From contig KB906758.1 in the NCBI GenBank assembly GCA_000381605.1, positions 1 through 64,000 of the forward strand: 64,000 bases of DNA, given 5' to 3'. The notes beneath the pieces were generated by a model. The model saw nothing but the letters and a program-made list of their open reading frames with translations, was not told the DNA's origin and searched no databases. The stretch's first letter is position 1, and every line of letters starts with the position of its first letter. Both the position numbers and the translations under genes were made by a program. This DNA is from Acidobacteriaceae bacterium KBS 89. Lineage in GTDB: Bacteria; Acidobacteriota; Terriglobia; Terriglobales; Acidobacteriaceae. This document shows, one piece after another, positions 61,135-64,000 of this stretch.

Positions 61135-62220
61135 TCAGGGCTCGCGGTTGACGATGGCTACGCGGAAGGGCGGTCTGGCGGCTTCGGCGGGATCCTGGGT
61201 GAAGGTTTCGGAGGTTTTGGCTGGATCGTAGCCTCGCCATAGCCAGGTCATCTCTTCGGCGAACTCGGCTCCGCCCTCGCCTGCAGAGTGGGGGCCTTTG
61301 CCGAAGGTGAAGCGGAAGTCGTAGTCCTTGAGCTTGAGGGCGTTGGCCATGCGGATGTTGGCCATGGGCCAAGAGCCGTACTTGGGATTCTCCTGATCGT
61401 TGCTGCCGTCCTGGAGCCAGACGCGGAGGTTGCGATGGTCTTCGCGGAGGATCTTGTCGGGGTAGTCCTGGCCGCCGTCGGGGACTGCGGGGTCTTCGTG
61501 CCATTGGATGGAGGTGAAGGAGCCGATCCAGGAGATGACGCGGCTGAAGTCGGCGGGGCGCTGCCAGGCGACGTTGAAGGAGCAGATGCCGCCGGAGCTC
61601 AGGCCGGTGATGGCGTGGGAGTAGGCGTCGGTGCGGAGGTTGTATTGTTTGGCGACGACGGGGAGGAGTTCGTCGTGGAGGAAGCGGGCGTAACGGTCGG
61701 AGACGGTGTCGTATTCGGTGGAGCGCATGGAGTCCTTGAGGGTGCGGGACCACTTTTTGCCGTAGGCTTCGACGAAGTTGTAGGTGGGGGTTCCGGGGGA
61801 GGCGGAGATGTCGCCGGGATTGGTGAAGACGCCGATGATGACCGGGATCTTGCCCTGGGCGATGAGATTGTCGAGGACGTTGAGGGCGGGGTGGTCGCCT
61901 TTGCGATTGGTGTAGCCCTCGCCATCCTGAAAGACCATGACGGCTGCGGGTTTATTCGGGTCGTACTGGGCAGGGACGTAGATCCAGTAGTCGCTGACCA
62001 TGCCGTCGTAGATCTGACTGCGAAGGCTGAGACGCTCGGAGAGTTTGCCGGTAGGGACGCCGGGATGTTGCAGGGAGTCTCCGGTGAGAGGTGGAGCGGC
62101 GGGCGCGGGGCCGGAGTTGGGGCCGCCGGGACGTGGCGGGGTTTGGGGTGCGGGTTGTTGTGCGGCTAGCTGTAAGGAGAGTGCGAGCAGTGTGGGGTAC
62201 AGGACGCGGCGAATCGGCAA
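61135..62220 (-). CDS. Exported esterase (Esterase D/enterochelin-esterase-like)
   Basis: 361 residues from the TTG at 62220, with AGGAGA seven bases upstream; the open frame is longer, but the upstream part is low-complexity Ser/Thr/Pro. The signal peptide is RRVLYPTLLALSLQLAAQQP. A Pro-rich linker follows. The catalytic domain has YVPAQYDPNKPAAVMVFQDG, the nucleophile elbow ITGLSSGGICSFNVAW and LQDGSNDQENPKYGSWPM, with the His in FGKGPHSAGEGG. It is in the PF00756 family, whose members hydrolyse siderophore, feruloyl or acetyl esters. Confidence 0.87.
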   Translation of the reverse strand: MPIRRVLYPTLLALSLQLAAQQPAPQTPPRPGGPNSGPAPAAPPLTGDSLQHPGVPTGKLSERLSLRSQIYDGMVSDYWIYVPAQYDPNKPAAVMVFQDGEGYTNRKGDHPALNVLDNLIAQGKIPVIIGVFTNPGDISASPGTPTYNFVEAYGKKWSRTLKDSMRSTEYDTVSDRYARFLHDELLPVVAKQYNLRTDAYSHAITGLSSGGICSFNVAWQRPADFSRVISWIGSFTSIQWHEDPAVPDGGQDYPDKILREDHRNLRVWLQDGSNDQENPKYGSWPMANIRMANALKLKDYDFRFTFGKGPHSAGEGGAEFAEEMTWLWRGYDPAKTSETFTQDPAEAARPPFRVAIVNREP

Positions 62221-62314
62221 GGAGGTTCTCCTGTGAGCGTGGCCAGATTTGATGGCCTTCAGCTCAGTGGCAGCATACATGGTTCGGTTGTTTTCGAGTC
62301 GGTGAGCGAGCGAA

Positions 62315-63898
62315 TTATCGGGCTTGTTGCGGCGAGGGGTTGGTGGATCGCGGGGTGAAGAATGAGTCGTTTCTTTGCCAGATGGTGTCGCCGTCGGAGA
62401 AGACTTGTACGGGGGTGTATTTGGCGCGGAGGTATTCGCGCAGAGGGTTGAGGTGGTCGTGCGGGGAGGGGTGCAGGTCAAAGTTGGCGGCCCAGAGGAT
62501 GTATTGGACGCGATTTGCGTCGAGCTGCTGGATCGCCAATTCGACATACTGCGGACGGGTCTCCTCGCGGGGGACGAGCTCGTCGACGAAGAGTGGATTG
62601 CGCAGGTGAAGCGGCACATAGAAGCCGGGCCAACTTGCGCGGAAGAAGAGATCTCCGGGCTGGGTGTGCTGGGTGAGCCAGGAGAGCATCTCGTCGAGTG
62701 CGGGTGTGGTGGCGACCTCGCCGGCGGGGAGTTGGATTCTGATGGGCTGATTGATGTAGACGGATTTGATCTGGCGGAGCGCGAAGATGACGATGATTAG
62801 CGACATCAGGAGAGCCGCGGAGGGGATTGGCTTCGCTGCGCGAATGAACATCCAGACAGTGAGGACGATTACGGGCAGGGAGATTGCGTAGAAGCGTGTC
62901 CAGTTGGGGTGGATGGCGCATTCGAGCATCAGGAAAGAACCGACGAGGGAGAGGAGGACGATCTGATCCCAGGGGAAGCCCGGATTGCGGCGGTTGCGCC
63001 AGCATTGCCAGAGCGTCGCGGGATAGATGGCCACGGCGATGGCAACAATGAGGTAAGGCAACAACGCGGCGGGAGAGTGCAAGACGAGGGAGTTGGGTCG
63101 TTCGAGGAATTCGCCGGGAACTTTTTCGACCATGAATTGGCGGACATAGGTGACCTGGAAGTACCGAAGGCGCTGGAATCCTGCGGTGGCGAGGAACCAG
63201 GTGCTGAGGGAGAGGAGTGAGAGGAGAAATGTGAAGAACAGAGTGGCCTGGCGGCGAAGGAGATCGGGCCAGGGTGTCTTGTTGCGTGAGTGCTGAAGGA
63301 GAAGGAAGGTGGAGAAGGCGAGGAGGGCCACGACGCCGTGGGTCTGAGAGAAGAAGGAGGCGAAGCCGAGTAATGCCCCGGCTGCGAAGACGCGCAAGGT
63401 TGCCGTGCTTTCGAAGCAGATTGTGACGGCGGCCATGATCGCGAGAATGCTGAACCAGTGGTGGGTTGCGTTGAGGATTTTGCCGTAGACGGCTACAAGG
63501 AAGAACGTTGTCGTGAAGAGGGCGAAGCTGCGATGCATGATGCCGCGCGCCAGACGAAAGCAGACCCAGCAAAGAGCGACACCGAGGAGGAGCACGGTGA
63601 GGTTGGTGACCCAGATGTTCAGGCCGAAGAGCTTGAACATGGCGAGAAAGATGAGGTCAGTGCCGGGAGGCGTGAACTGAAAGAAGTCCTGATAGATGCG
63701 CTGCCCGTCGAGCATGCGCTGGGCGTCGGTCCAGAAATAGACCTGGTCGCCGGTGAGGAGGACTGGGGTGTAGGGAAGAGTGAACAGCTTGAGGTAGAGG
63801 AAGACGACAGCTCCGAGTAGCAGAAAAACGGCGGGGCGATCGCGGGTTTGCCGAGCGGTGCTGTTCGTGGATAGTTCAGATAGTTGATCTTCGGGCAT
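62315..63898 (-). CDS. GT39-like membrane glycosyltransferase
   Basis: 527 residues from ATG 63898; GTG 63907 is also in frame. About ten hydrophobic segments. The first extracytoplasmic loop has the acidic residue in TGDQVYFWTDAQRMLDGQRI and the FTPPGTDLIFL segment. The C-terminal part (about 440-527) is soluble: LPRE-like stretch ELVPREETRPQYVELAIQQL and VQYILWAANFDLHPSPHD. It resembles ArnT-type enzymes that transfer a sugar from a lipid carrier. It is separated by 94 bases from the esterase on the same strand and could be co-transcribed with it. Confidence 0.82.
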   Translation of the reverse strand: MPEDQLSELSTNSTARQTRDRPAVFLLLGAVVFLYLKLFTLPYTPVLLTGDQVYFWTDAQRMLDGQRIYQDFFQFTPPGTDLIFLAMFKLFGLNIWVTNLTVLLLGVALCWVCFRLARGIMHRSFALFTTTFFLVAVYGKILNATHHWFSILAIMAAVTICFESTATLRVFAAGALLGFASFFSQTHGVVALLAFSTFLLLQHSRNKTPWPDLLRRQATLFFTFLLSLLSLSTWFLATAGFQRLRYFQVTYVRQFMVEKVPGEFLERPNSLVLHSPAALLPYLIVAIAVAIYPATLWQCWRNRRNPGFPWDQIVLLSLVGSFLMLECAIHPNWTRFYAISLPVIVLTVWMFIRAAKPIPSAALLMSLIIVIFALRQIKSVYINQPIRIQLPAGEVATTPALDEMLSWLTQHTQPGDLFFRASWPGFYVPLHLRNPLFVDELVPREETRPQYVELAIQQLDANRVQYILWAANFDLHPSPHDHLNPLREYLRAKYTPVQVFSDGDTIWQRNDSFFTPRSTNPSPQQAR

Positions 63899-64000
63899 CG
63901 GCGACACTGACCCAGCTTAGGGGTCGGTAGTGTTCGGCGTCCATATCGTTTCGTGTTTTCGGCGGGCAATGTGGAGTATCGGCTTTGCGACTGCTTCGGT
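63899..64000. other. Window end, no gene recognised
   Basis: About 100 bases upstream of the minus-strand GT39-like gene. No start with a ribosome site is visible; promoter sequences for that gene are expected here. Confidence 0.4.

Noticed and set aside
60617-61753. Long upstream extension of arsM on the minus strand
   Set aside because: The extension is Pro/Arg/His-rich, overlaps arsR and the esterase, and the ATG at 60616 with GGAGG is the natural start.
61288-62169. 293-residue open frame on the plus strand
   Set aside because: Antisense to the esterase gene; composition is Gly/Val/Asp/Glu-rich as expected of a shadow frame.
62221-62619. Upstream extension of the esterase frame
   Set aside because: It overlaps the GT39-like gene and is Ser/Thr/Pro-rich; the TTG at 62220 has a good ribosome site and begins the signal peptide.
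1-64000. tRNA genes, CRISPR arrays, prophage or transposase genes
   Set aside because: No T-loop/anticodon combination, regularly spaced repeats, integrase or transposase motifs were found on either strand.

Overview
The window looks like a chromosomal segment of an Acidobacteriota bacterium of the Granulicella/Edaphobacter/Terriglobus type. The sequence is moderately GC-rich with no phage or plasmid backbone. The gene set supports this assignment: an Oar-like TonB receptor with an N-terminal carboxypeptidase-regulatory domain, a VWA-domain protein of the acidobacterial kind, tandem MacB-like permeases, a hopanoid glycosyltransferase (HpnI), a GH51 arabinofuranosidase, M13 and M28 peptidases and a bactofilin. 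All of this rests on reading motifs in the translated sequence; no database search was run.

Layout. 1-9.7 kb: the tail of a fibronectin-III protein, an ankyrin protein, a serine hydrolase with five N-terminal tandem repeats, a small pair of RNA-polymerase-like proteins (omega-like then sigma-like), a Rieske oxygenase, a GT39 mannosyltransferase-type enzyme, and a response regulator. 10-19.6 kb: a methyltransferase/MFS pair, hpnI, two FtsX-type permeases, the RNase P RNA gene (rnpB), a YdeI-like protein, a decayed cupin gene, greB and ruvA. 19.6-33 kb: a GH63-like glucosidase, coaBC, an outer-membrane barrel, and the housekeeping set nadD, rsfS and rlmH. That set is interrupted by a kinase-like/methyltransferase fusion and by a large reverse-strand TonB-dependent receptor. 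33-45 kb: GH51, a VWA protein, an M13 peptidase, a TonB-like protein with an unusually large cytoplasmic part, accD, a methyltransferase, tag and an M28 peptidase. 45-55.6 kb: small membrane proteins, trxC, a fatty acid desaturase, pilT, a gene broken by two frameshifts, a DUF4126 protein, glyA, an ABHD18-like hydrolase and a bactofilin. 55.6-64 kb: a 2.3 kb segment (DUF502 protein plus a lipoprotein with a membrane anchor at each end) lying between two 62-bp direct repeats taken from the start of an EamA transporter gene. After it come a divergent arsenic locus (arsR, arsM-arsC), an esterase and a second GT39-like protein.

The most interesting items are the segment between direct repeats at 55973-58324, the omega-like/sigma-like cassette at 3931-4672, the twice-frameshifted TPR/beta-propeller gene at 50471-51776, the repeat-domain serine hydrolase at 1764-3821, the histone-H1-like tail on RsfS, and a 26-bp dispersed repeat behind hpnI and ruvA. 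No tRNA, rRNA, CRISPR array, prophage or transposase gene was seen.
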